A stretch of DNA of 64,000 nucleotides from Mycobacterium sp. SMC-8. Its GTDB lineage: Bacteria; Actinomycetota; Actinomycetes; Mycobacteriales; Mycobacteriaceae. Position 1 is the first letter of the stretch. Each line of letters starts with the position of its first letter. A model generated the notes under the pieces. The model saw only the letters and a program-made list of their open reading frames with translations, had not been told where the DNA came from and made no database searches. Positions 1-8,443 of this stretch are shown here, one piece after another. The stretch lies in contig NZ_CP079865.1 of NCBI RefSeq assembly GCF_025263565.1, positions 6,076,001 to 6,140,000 of the forward strand, read 5' to 3'. The position numbers and the translations under genes are program-made.

Positions 1-1163
1 TCGACCGCGATGATGTCGGCAAGGTACCCGGGAGCGAGCCGTCCGAGTTCGTCGTCAGCCTCGATCAGTTCCGCGCTGGTCACCGTCGCAGCGCGCAGCG
101 CCTGCATCGGCGTCATTCCGCGGGCGACGAGGGCACACAACTCCTTGGCGTTCTGCCCGTGCGGGACCGCCGGAGCGTCTGTGCCGCAGGCGATCCGCAC
201 TCCCGCGGCGATCGCCTTGGGCAGCATCGACTGCGCCTGCGGAAAGACCACTTCGGCTTTCTTGCGCAGCTCCGGTGCGATCCGGTCGATGGCCATCGCC
301 TCGGTGAGGTAGGTGGTCGAGACCAGGAATGTGCCGTGGTCGACCATCATCTGGATGGTCTCGTCGGTCGCGAGGAAGCCGTGTTCGATGCAGTCGATAC
401 CCGCGCGGATGCATGCGCGGATCGCACTGTCCCCGACGGCGTGTGCGGCGACCCGGACGCCGGCGCGGTGCGCCTCGTCGGCGATCGCGGCGAATTCGTC
501 GTCGGAGTACTGCTGCGCGCCGGGAGCGGTGCTGTGCGACATCACCCCGCCCGACGCGGACACCTTGATCAGCTTGGCGCCGTGGCGGATCTGATAGCGC
601 ACGCATGCCCGGACGTCGTCGACACCGTTGGCGATGCCCTCGGCGACCGACAGCGGCATGATTCCCGGAGCCAGGCGCTGGAACACCGTCGGGTCGAGAT
701 GTCCGCCGTACGGGGTGACCGCGTGCCCGGCCGGGTAGATCCGCGGGCCGACGTGCCACCCCTGTTCGATCGCGCGCTGCAGCGCGACGTCGAGCAGGTA
801 TCCGCCGGTCTTGACCATCAGGCCGAGGTTGCGCACGGTGGTGAAACCCGCGTCCAGCGTGGTGCGCGCATTGACCGCGCCGCGCAGGGTGCGGTAGGCG
901 GGGTCGTCCTGCACCCCGTGCATCGGGCTGGGCAGTCCCTCCGGACCGCCCGGGCCGCCGATGAGCAGGTTGAGCTCCATGTCCATCAGCCCCGGCACCA
1001 GGGTCATGTCGCCGAGGTCGATGACCTCGGCGTCGACCGGCGGCTCCTCGGCCGGATCGACCGTCCGGATGCGGTTGCCGTCGACCACCACGACCGCCGG
1101 CGACCGGACCACCCCGGCCTCGACGTCGACCCACCGGGCCGCCTTGACGACCGTCGTGGTCAC
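1..1163 (-). CDS. Amidohydrolase-like protein, module copy 1 (3' end outside window)
   Basis: About 387 codons are visible; the C-terminus lies beyond the left edge. The protein resembles the imidazolonepropionase/prolidase-like amidohydrolases, cytosolic metal hydrolases of cyclic amides or related bonds. The usual strand-1 H-x-H is absent: the sequence reads LMDMELNL, giving Glu63 and Asn65. Later landmarks remain: LIKVSASGG (Lys), VAAHAVG (His), CIEHG (His) and CGTDAP (Asp). The GTG start at 1163 overlaps the upstream stop as GTGA, indicating translational coupling. It is a paralogue of the gene at 21281-22558. The substrate is unknown, and loss of two metal ligands makes classic binuclear hydrolysis uncertain. 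Confidence 0.85.
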   Translation of the reverse strand, partial: MTTTVVKAARWVDVEAGVVRSPAVVVVDGNRIRTVDPAEEPPVDAEVIDLGDMTLVPGLMDMELNLLIGGPGGPEGLPSPMHGVQDDPAYRTLRGAVNARTTLDAGFTTVRNLGLMVKTGGYLLDVALQRAIEQGWHVGPRIYPAGHAVTPYGGHLDPTVFQRLAPGIMPLSVAEGIANGVDDVRACVRYQIRHGAKLIKVSASGGVMSHSTAPGAQQYSDDEFAAIADEAHRAGVRVAAHAVGDSAIRACIRAGIDCIEHGFLATDETIQMMVDHGTFLVSTTYLTEAMAIDRIAPELRKKAEVVFPQAQSMLPKAIAAGVRIACGTDAPAVPHGQNAKELCALVARGMTPMQALRAATVTSAELIEADDELGRLAPGYLADIIAV

Positions 1164-1516
1164 GGGACGGGTTCTACGTCGCAGTCCAGCGACGTGGCGC
1201 CGGTGTCGGGCACCTTCGGCTGCTTCCAGCACTCGACCGGGAACGACGCCTGGACCATCGAATACAGCATGTGCATCAGGTTCAGCACGTCTTCGGGTAG
1301 ATCGTCGAGGGAGAACTTGTCGCAGTACGCGATGGCCTCCTCGGCCCGCGCGGTGATCGCGTCGTAGAAGGCCTGCAGCTCGGCCATCGTGCTGTTCAAC
1401 CGCTTCGCGTAGCGCTCCGGTTCCGAGCCCAGGCACCAGTCGGAGAACTCCTCGAGATCGGCGAATTCCGGGGGCAGTTTCGCGGTCCCGGCCACACCGT
1501 CGATGTCGACGCTCAT
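1160..1516 (-). CDS. Small conserved protein of unknown function, module copy 1
   Basis: 118 aa, clearly homologous to the 109-aa product at 20949-21278. Shared blocks are LPxEFADLExFSDWCL, ERYxKRLNSTM and a C-terminal SFPxExWKQPxV. No signal peptide or membrane segment is visible and it appears mostly helical. ATG 1516 is chosen because it lies 2 nt after the Rieske stop and homology begins just inside. It sits between a Rieske oxygenase alpha subunit and an amidohydrolase in both copies, so it may be an accessory subunit or substrate-handling partner of the oxygenase; that is inference from conserved context only. I do not recognise the family. Confidence 0.85.
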   Translation of the reverse strand: MSVDIDGVAGTAKLPPEFADLEEFSDWCLGSEPERYAKRLNSTMAELQAFYDAITARAEEAIAYCDKFSLDDLPEDVLNLMHMLYSMVQASFPVECWKQPKVPDTGATSLDCDVEPVP

Positions 1517-1518
1517 CG

Positions 1519-2784
1519 TCACACCCCCGCCGTCTTGCGCCGGTAATCCTCGACCCACGCGGCGGTTTCGGCATGGAGGTGCCGGATCAGGACCTCCTGG
1601 TCGCACAGCACGAAGTCGTCCAGCACCCGCGATTCGACCATCGACTGCGTGGCCTCGAGCGTGTTGGCGTCCTGCAGCCCGTACTCCTTGAACGACACTG
1701 CTGCGAGCTCTTGGGCGATGCGTTCCCGCGGGGTGCGCGGCTGCGGGAAGTACACGGTGCCCTCGAACAGGTGGCTGTTGTAGGACGTCGGCCAATAGTG
1801 ATAGGTCAGATACCAGCCCTGCCCCCAGAACAGGATGACGAAGTTCGGGAACAGCTGGAATGAATCCAAGCCCCAAGGATCACATTTCGCCGGGTTCAGG
1901 CCGGCGGGCATCTCGCCCAGATCCGGCTTGTCCCACGGCCCGAAGAGCCCGCTCTGACAGATGTCCTCGATCGGCTTGCGCATCTCGTCGGCCATCTCCC
2001 AGGCGCGGACGCCGGACGTGCTGACGAGGCGGTGCGGCCCCTCGATGCGGTAGTGCGGCGCCTCGAAGCCGGCCTCCGCCGCGGCCTTCGAATATGCCGT
2101 CGGCGACTGGTTCGCGTGCAGTACCGGTGCGTGATAGAACTCCTGGAACGCGTCCATGTACAGCTTCCAGTTGGCCTTGACCTCCGAGCGGTAGTGGAAG
2201 CGCGAGGTCATGCGGTCAAACGGGTAGCCCTCCAGGTTCGTGATCATCGGCCCGAGGAACTCGCGCAGGGACTGCTCGGGCTCGGTCGCGAAATTGACGA
2301 AGATGAAGCCTTCCCACACATCGCAGTGCACCGGGACCAGGCCGTAGCGACTCTTGTCGAGGTCGAAGAACTCGCCCTCCTGCTGCACGAAGGTCAGGTT
2401 GCCGTCGAGGTCGTAGCGCCACGCGTGATACTTGCAGGTGAACTGGCGGCACACGCCGCTGGTCTCTTCCAGTGGCATATCGTTCCACACCAGCTTGTTG
2501 CCGCGGTGTCGACAGATGTTGTGGTAGGCCTTCACCTCGCCCGACGTGGTGCGCACGACGATGATCGACGTGTTGACGACCTTCATCTCCTTGGTGAAGT
2601 AGCTGCCTTTACGCGGGATCTGTTCGACGCGGCCGACGTTCAGCCAGGCGCGCTTGAACACGGCCTTGCGCTCGATCTCGTAGAACTCCGGGTCGATGGA
2701 GTCCTCGTAGGACACCGGTCCGGTGCCCAGCTGCGGGTAGTGCTCAGTCCAGCTGCCTTCTGGCGGTTTGGGAAATCGGGCCAT
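1519..2784 (-). CDS. Rieske non-heme iron oxygenase, catalytic subunit, module copy 1
   Basis: 421 aa. The Rieske [2Fe-2S] ligands are C91-x-H93 and C117-x2-H120, with 23 residues between H93 and C117, longer than the usual 15-17. The mononuclear iron site is in NWKLYMDAFQEFYHAPVLH: H218 and H223, with Glu215 where naphthalene dioxygenase-type enzymes have the bridging Asp; Glu is known there in CntA-like enzymes. The ATG at 2784 follows AGGAGA at a good distance; an upstream in-frame extension is not supported. No reductase or ferredoxin is adjacent, so electrons must come from elsewhere. Its paralogue is at 19619-20956. The substrate is unknown. Confidence 0.93.
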   Translation of the reverse strand: MARFPKPPEGSWTEHYPQLGTGPVSYEDSIDPEFYEIERKAVFKRAWLNVGRVEQIPRKGSYFTKEMKVVNTSIIVVRTTSGEVKAYHNICRHRGNKLVWNDMPLEETSGVCRQFTCKYHAWRYDLDGNLTFVQQEGEFFDLDKSRYGLVPVHCDVWEGFIFVNFATEPEQSLREFLGPMITNLEGYPFDRMTSRFHYRSEVKANWKLYMDAFQEFYHAPVLHANQSPTAYSKAAAEAGFEAPHYRIEGPHRLVSTSGVRAWEMADEMRKPIEDICQSGLFGPWDKPDLGEMPAGLNPAKCDPWGLDSFQLFPNFVILFWGQGWYLTYHYWPTSYNSHLFEGTVYFPQPRTPRERIAQELAAVSFKEYGLQDANTLEATQSMVESRVLDDFVLCDQEVLIRHLHAETAAWVEDYRRKTAGV

Positions 2785-2939
2785 CGTCGTCTCCTGTTGA
2801 CTGCCATCACTGCCGCACCGCCCCCTCGCGAAGCGACCGAACCAGTCTCGCAGGCAAACACACAGGCGCAGCTGCCTTTTCGCCATTTCGCAGGAGACGA
2901 CACCGCCGACGGTATAGGGTTTGCCCGGCAATCACAAGT

Positions 2940-2953
2940 AGTTGATATTAACT
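2940..2953. promoter_or_regulatory. Imperfect palindrome in divergent promoter region
   Basis: AGTTGATATTAACT lies between the minus-strand Rieske operon and the plus-strand gene beginning near 2982. The arms AGTT/AACT are complementary around an AT-rich centre. It may be an operator or simply AT-rich promoter sequence. It does not match the GAGAAT palindrome found elsewhere in the window. Confidence 0.3.
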
Positions 2954-2981
2954 CGGCTGACGCAACCCTGGAGGTGGCACC

Positions 2982-3447
2982 GTGCCCGGCGACGTGATGA
3001 CACCTGCCGCACACGAACCGAATCTCGGTTGAAGATCTACACGTGGACCGGCATCTTCACGTTCGCGATGTTCCTGTTGGTGACCGTCGGGGTCAGCGTT
3101 GGACTCACCGCATCACGGTTTTCGTCATGTGGACGCGTCTGATCCGTGCGGCGCTGTCGACGGAGTCACGCATCCGGTGCCTGTGGGTGACCTTCGCCGG
3201 GGGTGCCATTCTCATGAGCAGCACGGCGGTGTACTTCCTGGCCGAGGTCGGCGCCGGCTTCAGCTACATCGGGCAGGGAGCGTTCGGACTCGGCTTCAAG
3301 TTCATCGGCGAGAACATCCCGTTCGTCGTCCTTCCGCCACTGGTTCTCTACTCGATCCACCTGCAGATCGACTACCTTACCCGGCGTGCGGGCGCCCGGG
3401 CCGCCGCCGTCACCGCACAGGCAGTCCGCGGCTCGGATGCGCTATGA
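2982..3447 (+). pseudogene. Small membrane protein with apparent frame disruptions
   Basis: A GTG at 2982 follows GGAGG and opens a short frame that stops at 3030-3032. A hydrophobic segment (KIYTWTGIFTFAMFLLVTVG) then follows in a second frame (about 3029-3142). From about 3115 a third frame continues to 3447 with two more hydrophobic segments (TFAGGAILMSSTAVYFLAEV and NIPFVVLPPLVLYSI). The pieces abut as if one roughly 150-aa, three-helix protein had suffered one or two single-base changes. A shorter intact product from ATG 3127 (106 aa) is possible. No function recognised. Confidence 0.5.
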
Positions 3448-3471
3448 CTGAAGAGCGAAGGGAGAGCACGC

Positions 3472-4380
3472 ATGCTGCACGGTGAGAAGATCTTGATCAC
3501 CGGTGCCACCGGCAAGATCGCGTATCCGATCGCACGCGCCCTGGCACCCCACAACGAGGTGTGGGGTGCGGCCCGTCTGCGCGATCCGGCCGACCGCGAC
3601 AAGCTCACGGCGGCCGGTGTCACACCGCTTGCGCTCGATCTCAGTATCGGCGATCTGTCCGATGTGCCAAGCGACTTCGCGTACGTCTTCCATGCCGCGG
3701 TGGACCCGGGGCTAAGCGGCTGGACCCGGTGCCTCGAGACCAACGCACAGCGCTCGGGCGACCTGCTCTACCACTGCCGTTCGGCCAAGGGTTTCGTGCT
3801 GTGCTCGACCGGTTCGATCTACGGCTACCGGGGGCAGCGCCCGCTGACCGAGGACGACCCACCTGGGGTTCCACTGCGCGCAAACTACAGCTTCTCCAAA
3901 GTGGCCGCCGAGGCGGTGTGCGGATGGATCGCACGCCGGCACGGCATCCCGCTGACGGTCATCCGCATCTGCTCGACCTACGGACCGGAGGGCGGCGCGC
4001 CGGCCGACCGCCTCGACGCGATCCTGGCGGGCAGGCCCATTCGGTTGCATCCGGACAGACCCAACAACTACAACCCGATCTACGAAGACGATTACGTCGA
4101 GCTCGGCATCCGCGCCATGGAGGTCGCGGCGACACCACCGCAGGTCGTCAACTGGGCCGGCAGCGAGACGGTCAGCGTCGAGGACTATTGCCGCTACATG
4201 GGCGAACTCGTCGGTGTCGCGCCGATATTCGAGTACACCCCCGACGCGCACACTCCACTGTGGCCGGATGTCACCCGTATGCACGAGGTGCTCGGAACCA
4301 CGAAAGTGCCGTGGCGAGAAGGCTTCCGGCGGATGATCGAGGCGCGGCGCCCCGAGATGCTGCGCGCGGCCGCGGACTGA
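3472..4380 (+). CDS. NAD-dependent epimerase/dehydratase (extended SDR)
   Basis: 302 aa. An N-terminal Rossmann motif TGATGKIAYPIA (residues ~10-21) binds NAD(P). The catalytic pair is in YSFSK (Y-x3-K, about residue 140), with a Ser-rich strand LCSTGSIYGY before it. Extended SDRs act on nucleotide sugars, but in mycobacterial catabolic clusters relatives also oxidise or reduce sterol- and cyclohexyl-type alcohols. The start follows a GGGAG ribosome site. It is the first intact gene of a plus-strand run with the unknown gene at 4393 and the LLM oxidoreductase at 5149, with short gaps that suggest an operon. Confidence 0.85.
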   Translation: MLHGEKILITGATGKIAYPIARALAPHNEVWGAARLRDPADRDKLTAAGVTPLALDLSIGDLSDVPSDFAYVFHAAVDPGLSGWTRCLETNAQRSGDLLYHCRSAKGFVLCSTGSIYGYRGQRPLTEDDPPGVPLRANYSFSKVAAEAVCGWIARRHGIPLTVIRICSTYGPEGGAPADRLDAILAGRPIRLHPDRPNNYNPIYEDDYVELGIRAMEVAATPPQVVNWAGSETVSVEDYCRYMGELVGVAPIFEYTPDAHTPLWPDVTRMHEVLGTTKVPWREGFRRMIEARRPEMLRAAAD

Positions 4381-4392
4381 AGGGACCCGGCA

Positions 4393-5136
4393 ATGCAGCT
4401 ACCCGGCACACCCTCCGACCAAGTCCCTGGCGTCCTGGCCGAAGGCCGCGGAGATGTCACGACCCTGTTTGTGTCCATGGCCAGACGCCACCCCGACGGT
4501 ACCGACGCCGATTACCTGCGCTGGCACACCCTCGACCACCGGCCCGAGCAGCACAGGATGTCGGCGGTCCGCGCATCGCTGCGGCTGGTGTCGACGCCCG
4601 CGTGCCGCTCCGCCCGCGCGTTCAGTCGCGACCGCCACGACGACATCGACCACGTGATGACGTACTTCTTCACCGATCCCGGCGGTATGGAGTCGTTCCT
4701 TTCCCTGTCGAAGACGCTCGGTGAAGCCGGACGGAAGCTCCCGCTGCTGCCGCCGGTCGAGCGCGGCGTCTACGACGTCGCCGAGAAGGTCGCCGCGCCG
4801 CGCGTCAAGGTCGGCGCGGATGTCCTGCCGTGGTGGCCGACGCGGGGCGTGTACCTGCTCCTCGAAACGGCCGGATCCGCGCCGACGGAGCTTCTCGATG
4901 TCGATGGCGTGGCAGGAGTGTGGTCGGCGACCACGCTGCCCGTCGGAGCGCGGCTCGCGAATGCGCCTGCCGGGCAGACCGTCTCGTACTGTTTCCTCGA
5001 CGACGACCCCGTCGACACGGCGCGGCGGCTGGCGCCGGCACTGACCAGGCGCTGGCAGGACACCGGTGCGCAGCCGCTGTTCGCCGCACCGTTCTATCCG
5101 GTGGTGCCGCACGAATGGGACCGCCATGTGCCGTGA
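4393..5136 (+). CDS. Unknown protein, possibly EthD-like alpha+beta barrel
   Basis: 247 aa, soluble, with no signal or membrane segment. The N-terminal part (DADYLRWHTLDHRPEQHRM) resembles the ferredoxin-like dimeric barrels of the EthD/stress-responsive group, which read small ligands or act beside oxygenases; a second half with similar spacing (YPVVPHEWDR near the end) may be a repeat of that fold. This assignment is tentative. It lies 12 nt after the epimerase and 12 nt before the LLM oxidoreductase, so it is probably co-transcribed with them and acts in the same pathway. Confidence 0.8.
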   Translation: MQLPGTPSDQVPGVLAEGRGDVTTLFVSMARRHPDGTDADYLRWHTLDHRPEQHRMSAVRASLRLVSTPACRSARAFSRDRHDDIDHVMTYFFTDPGGMESFLSLSKTLGEAGRKLPLLPPVERGVYDVAEKVAAPRVKVGADVLPWWPTRGVYLLLETAGSAPTELLDVDGVAGVWSATTLPVGARLANAPAGQTVSYCFLDDDPVDTARRLAPALTRRWQDTGAQPLFAAPFYPVVPHEWDRHVP

Positions 5137-5148
5137 TCAAGGAGCGCC

Positions 5149-6102
5149 ATGCGCATTGGCCTGATGGTCGGCTCCGACAAGGAGCGCCCCCGATCCGACC
5201 GCCTGGCGGCCCTGTTGGCCGACGGTGTTGCGGCGGAAGCCGCCGGGTTCAGCTCGTTCTGGTTTCCGCAGGTTCCGGGCTATCTGGACGCGATGACCGC
5301 GATGGCGTTGCTCGGCGCGTCGACCACCGCCATCGAGATCGGCACGGCCGTGGTGCCGATCCAGACACGTCACCCAATGATCCTGGCGCAGCAGGCCCTG
5401 ACGACGAACGCCGCGTGCGGCGGCCGTTTCACGCTCGGCCTGGGGCTGTCCCACGACTGGATCATCAACGGACAGTTGGGCCTCTCCTACGACCGACCGG
5501 TGCGCACGCTGCGCGCCGCGCTCGACGTCCTGCAGGGGGCATTCGGTGGGCCGGGTCGGGTCGACGTCGACAACGACGAGTACCACGTGCACAGTCCCGT
5601 CGACGTGACCGACGGCGCACCGCCGCTGCTGGCCGCCGCACTCGGACCGACGATGTTGCGTATCGCGGGGGAACAGGCCGACGGCACCATTCTGTGGATG
5701 GCCGATGAGCGTGCGATCGCCGAACACGTCGCTCCGCGCATCGCCGCCGCCGCCGAGGCGGCCGGCCGTCCGGCACCCCGCATCGTCGCCGGCGTTCCGG
5801 TCGTGCTGTGCACCAACGATCAGGCCGCCGACGCCCGCGCCCATGCCAGCGAGGTTCTCGGCCACGCCCACTTCTCCCCCAACTACGTCGCACTGCTGGA
5901 ACACGGAGACGCCGAGGACGTCGGCGACACCATGGCGGCCGGGGACGAAGCGGCGGTGCTGGCACGGTTGCGCGCGTACCGCGACGCCGGCGTCACCGAC
6001 CTCGCCGCACGGATCGTCCCGCTCGGCGACGACACCCACCGACGGCGCGAATCCAGCCAGCGCACGGCACAATTCCTGTCGGCAGCCCTCGCAGAGCTCT
6101 GA
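5149..6102 (+). CDS. LLM-class F420-dependent oxidoreductase
   Basis: 317 aa. The luciferase-like TIM-barrel pattern is clear: MRIGLMVGSDK at strand 1, AAEAAGFSSFWFPQ, IEIGTAVVPIQTRHP and GRFTLGLGLSH. It resembles the mycobacterial MSMEG_4879-type F420 family. Such enzymes transfer hydride between F420 and a ketone, alcohol or ene substrate. The start is preceded by AAGGAG. It is the third gene of the 3472-6102 run and probably performs a redox step with the epimerase-like SDR. The substrate cannot be deduced. Confidence 0.88.
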   Translation: MRIGLMVGSDKERPRSDRLAALLADGVAAEAAGFSSFWFPQVPGYLDAMTAMALLGASTTAIEIGTAVVPIQTRHPMILAQQALTTNAACGGRFTLGLGLSHDWIINGQLGLSYDRPVRTLRAALDVLQGAFGGPGRVDVDNDEYHVHSPVDVTDGAPPLLAAALGPTMLRIAGEQADGTILWMADERAIAEHVAPRIAAAAEAAGRPAPRIVAGVPVVLCTNDQAADARAHASEVLGHAHFSPNYVALLEHGDAEDVGDTMAAGDEAAVLARLRAYRDAGVTDLAARIVPLGDDTHRRRESSQRTAQFLSAALAEL

Positions 6103-6127
6103 CAGAAGCCTCGACAGACGGCGCCCG

Positions 6128-6313
6128 TCAGCGTCGCGACCGCACCACCGACACAATCACCGCAGCAGCCACCGACACTCCGACGGCGCACGCGAACACG
6201 CCGAGGATCAGATGGCGAGCCCATCCACCGGACGCGAATGCCGCCAGCTGCAGGGCACCGGCGAGCAGCGCCAGACAGGCGAACGCCGCCGCCGCAATCT
6301 TGAGCACCGCCAT
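6128..6313 (-). CDS. Small two-helix membrane protein
   Basis: 61 aa with two hydrophobic stretches (AAFACLALLAGALQLAAFA, then LGVFACAVGVSVAAAVIVSV) and a basic C-terminus RSRR, predicted to sit in the cytoplasmic membrane. It is convergent with the LLM gene and divergent from the TetR gene. There is no strong ribosome site, so reality depends mainly on its hydrophobic pattern. Function unknown. Confidence 0.5.
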   Translation of the reverse strand: MAVLKIAAAAFACLALLAGALQLAAFASGGWARHLILGVFACAVGVSVAAAVIVSVVRSRR

Positions 6314-6406
6314 ACGGTCATTCTGCCGCGGCCTGTTCGAACTAACCGGCGGTGGAGCTGCCCATGAACTCCATCGGCACGCCGCCGGTCACGTACCCGA
6401 AGCTCG

Positions 6407-6419
6407 AACTACGTTAGTT
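6407..6419. promoter_or_regulatory. Candidate TetR operator (AACTA-CGT-TAGTT)
   Basis: A perfect 5-bp inverted repeat with a 3-bp centre lies about 53-65 bp upstream of the TetR start at 6472. Position and symmetry suit autoregulation by that repressor. Short arms keep confidence low. Confidence 0.4.
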
Positions 6420-6471
6420 AGACGCCGGTCAACTATTGGCAACGTCGGCAGTACCTGTTAATTTCTCCACT

Positions 6472-7128
6472 GTGGCGGTGATCGAGCCTGAGGCAGCTGC
6501 TGACCGTGGTCAGCGCCGTGCCTCGTTCCAGCGTGCCCGGTCGCGTGAGACGAAACGGATGCTCGTCCAGGCCGCGATGGCTTTGTGGCGTACCAAGGGA
6601 TACGGGTCGACGACGGTCGCCGACATCTGCACCGCAGCGGGCGTCTCGAAGGCGCTGTTCTACTTCTACTTCCCCCGTAAGGAAGACGTGCTCTTCGAAG
6701 TGGGCGTGCTGTCGACCCAATCGGCACATCGCACGATCCATGGCCTGCTGAAGAAGCCCTACGAGGTCGAATCCGTGATTGAGGCGGCGTTACGAGCATT
6801 CGAGCAGTCGATGGCACGCAATCCGCGCGAGCTCATCATCGAGACCATCCTCGAGGGCTACCGGCACGAACACCGCATCCTCGCCGACGGCAGTCCACCA
6901 GAGTTCGACGCCGACATGTTCACCGAACTCTTCACCCGCGCGCGAGCCGACGGAAAGCTGCCCGCTGCGGTGGATGTGGCGCACCTCGCCTACCTGGCGC
7001 AGACCATGGTGAGTGAAGGCGCGCGGCACTGGGCGGCCGGCGCGTTCGGCCAGCGCTCGTTCGCCGCAGTGGTCACCGCCGACATCACCACGTTGATCGA
7101 CGGATTGCGTCACCGCACCACGCGATAA
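6472..7128 (+). CDS. TetR-family transcriptional regulator
   Basis: 218 aa from GTG 6472; a TTG at 6436 and a GTG at 6481 are in-frame alternatives. An N-terminal helix-turn-helix is evident: ALWRTKGYGSTTVADICTAA then GVSKALFYFYFPRKEDVLFE. The C-terminal half is the ligand-binding and dimerisation domain. It ends 16 nt before the acyl-CoA dehydrogenase at 7145, so it probably controls the downstream dehydrogenase/kinase/reductase genes and itself, with an acyl-CoA or pathway intermediate as likely effector (inference). Confidence 0.88.
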   Translation: MAVIEPEAAADRGQRRASFQRARSRETKRMLVQAAMALWRTKGYGSTTVADICTAAGVSKALFYFYFPRKEDVLFEVGVLSTQSAHRTIHGLLKKPYEVESVIEAALRAFEQSMARNPRELIIETILEGYRHEHRILADGSPPEFDADMFTELFTRARADGKLPAAVDVAHLAYLAQTMVSEGARHWAAGAFGQRSFAAVVTADITTLIDGLRHRTTR

Positions 7129-7144
7129 CGGCAAGGAGGCCGCC

Positions 7145-8443
7145 ATGTGGGATTTCGAAACCGACCCCGAGTACCAAAAGGTGCTCGACTGGGCCGACGA
7201 GTTCGTCCGAGAAGAGGTCGAACCGCTGGACCTCGTGTGGCCGCATCAGCAGTTCACGCCGCTGGAAGGCAAACGGCGTGAGGCGATCGAACCCCTCAAA
7301 CAGGAGGTGCGCAGCCGCGGGTTGTGGGCAACCCACCTGGGCGCCGATCTCGGCGGGCAGGGGTACGGTCAGCTCAAGCTCGCACTGCTCAACGAGATCC
7401 TGGGCCGTTCCCAGTGGGCACCGATCGTATTCGGGTGTCAGGCTCCCGACACCGGCAACGCCGAGATCATCGCCCATTACGGCACCGACGATCAGAAGCA
7501 GCGTTACCTGCGTCCGCTGCTCGACGGCGAGCTGTTCTCCTGCTATTCGATGACCGAACCGCACGCCGGGGCGGACCCGACGATGTTCACCACGTCGGCA
7601 GTGCGTGACGGCGACGACTGGGTGATCAACGGCTGGAAGTTCTTCTCCTCCAACGCCTCGACCGCCTCGTTCCTGATTGTCATGGTAGTGACCAATCCCG
7701 ATGTCAGCCCGTATCAGGGCATGTCGATGTTCCTGGTGCCCACCGACACTCCCGGGGTGAACATCGTGCGCAACGCGGGCCTGTACGGCGAAGGCGCCTC
7801 ACACGGGTCACACGCGCTGATCCACTACGACAACGTCCGGGTGCCGGCCGACGCGCTGCTCGGTGGTGAAGGGCAGGCGTTCGTGATCGCCCAGACCCGT
7901 CTGGGCGGCGGCCGAATTCACCACGCGATGCGAACCATCGGGCTCGCCCGGAAGGCGCTGGACATGATGTGCGAACGGGCGCTCAGCCGCGAGACACAGG
8001 GCAGTCGGCTGTCGGACAAGCAGTTCGTGCAGGGCTACATCGCCGACTCGTACGCCCAACTGCTGCAGTTCCGGCTGATGGTGCTGTACACCGCCTGGGA
8101 GATCGACAAGTACAACGACTACAAGAAGGTCCGCAAAGACATCGCCGCGGTCAAGGTCGTGATGCCCACCGTCCTGCACGACATCGCGTGGCGGGCGATG
8201 CAGGTCCACGGCGCGCTCGGCGTGACCAACGAGGTGCCGTTCCTCGGGATGGTGACCGGCGCCGCGGTGATGGGCCTGGCCGACGGGCCCACCGAGGTGC
8301 ACAAGACGACGGTCGCGAAGCAGGTGCTGCGCGATCACCGGCCTGCGGAAGGCACCTGGCCGTCGGAGTGGATCCCGGCCAAACGGCAAGCGGCACAGGC
8401 GAAGTATGCCGACTACCTCGAACACGAGGTGGGCAACCTGTGA
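7145..8443 (+). CDS. Acyl-CoA dehydrogenase, ACAD10/11-like
   Basis: 432 aa, FAD-dependent acyl-CoA dehydrogenase fold: N-terminal helical domain, middle beta domain with SCYSMTEPHAGADPT, and C-terminal helices ending in VHGALGVTNEVP and DGPTEVHKTTVAKQVL. A strong AAGGAGG precedes ATG 7145. The stop overlaps the next start as GTGA. The partner is an APH-type kinase, the same pairing as the fused human ACAD11 and the LvaC/LvaA enzymes of levulinate catabolism. The two may therefore convert a 4-hydroxyacyl-CoA through a 4-phosphoacyl-CoA rather than perform a simple 2,3-dehydrogenation. That role is inference. Confidence 0.92.
   Translation: MWDFETDPEYQKVLDWADEFVREEVEPLDLVWPHQQFTPLEGKRREAIEPLKQEVRSRGLWATHLGADLGGQGYGQLKLALLNEILGRSQWAPIVFGCQAPDTGNAEIIAHYGTDDQKQRYLRPLLDGELFSCYSMTEPHAGADPTMFTTSAVRDGDDWVINGWKFFSSNASTASFLIVMVVTNPDVSPYQGMSMFLVPTDTPGVNIVRNAGLYGEGASHGSHALIHYDNVRVPADALLGGEGQAFVIAQTRLGGGRIHHAMRTIGLARKALDMMCERALSRETQGSRLSDKQFVQGYIADSYAQLLQFRLMVLYTAWEIDKYNDYKKVRKDIAAVKVVMPTVLHDIAWRAMQVHGALGVTNEVPFLGMVTGAAVMGLADGPTEVHKTTVAKQVLRDHRPAEGTWPSEWIPAKRQAAQAKYADYLEHEVGNL

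Noticed and set aside
1519..2784. Assignment as 3-ketosteroid 9alpha-hydroxylase KshA
   Set aside because: The long Rieske loop, Glu at the bridging position and the small-protein/amidohydrolase partners do not suggest KshA; substrate left open.
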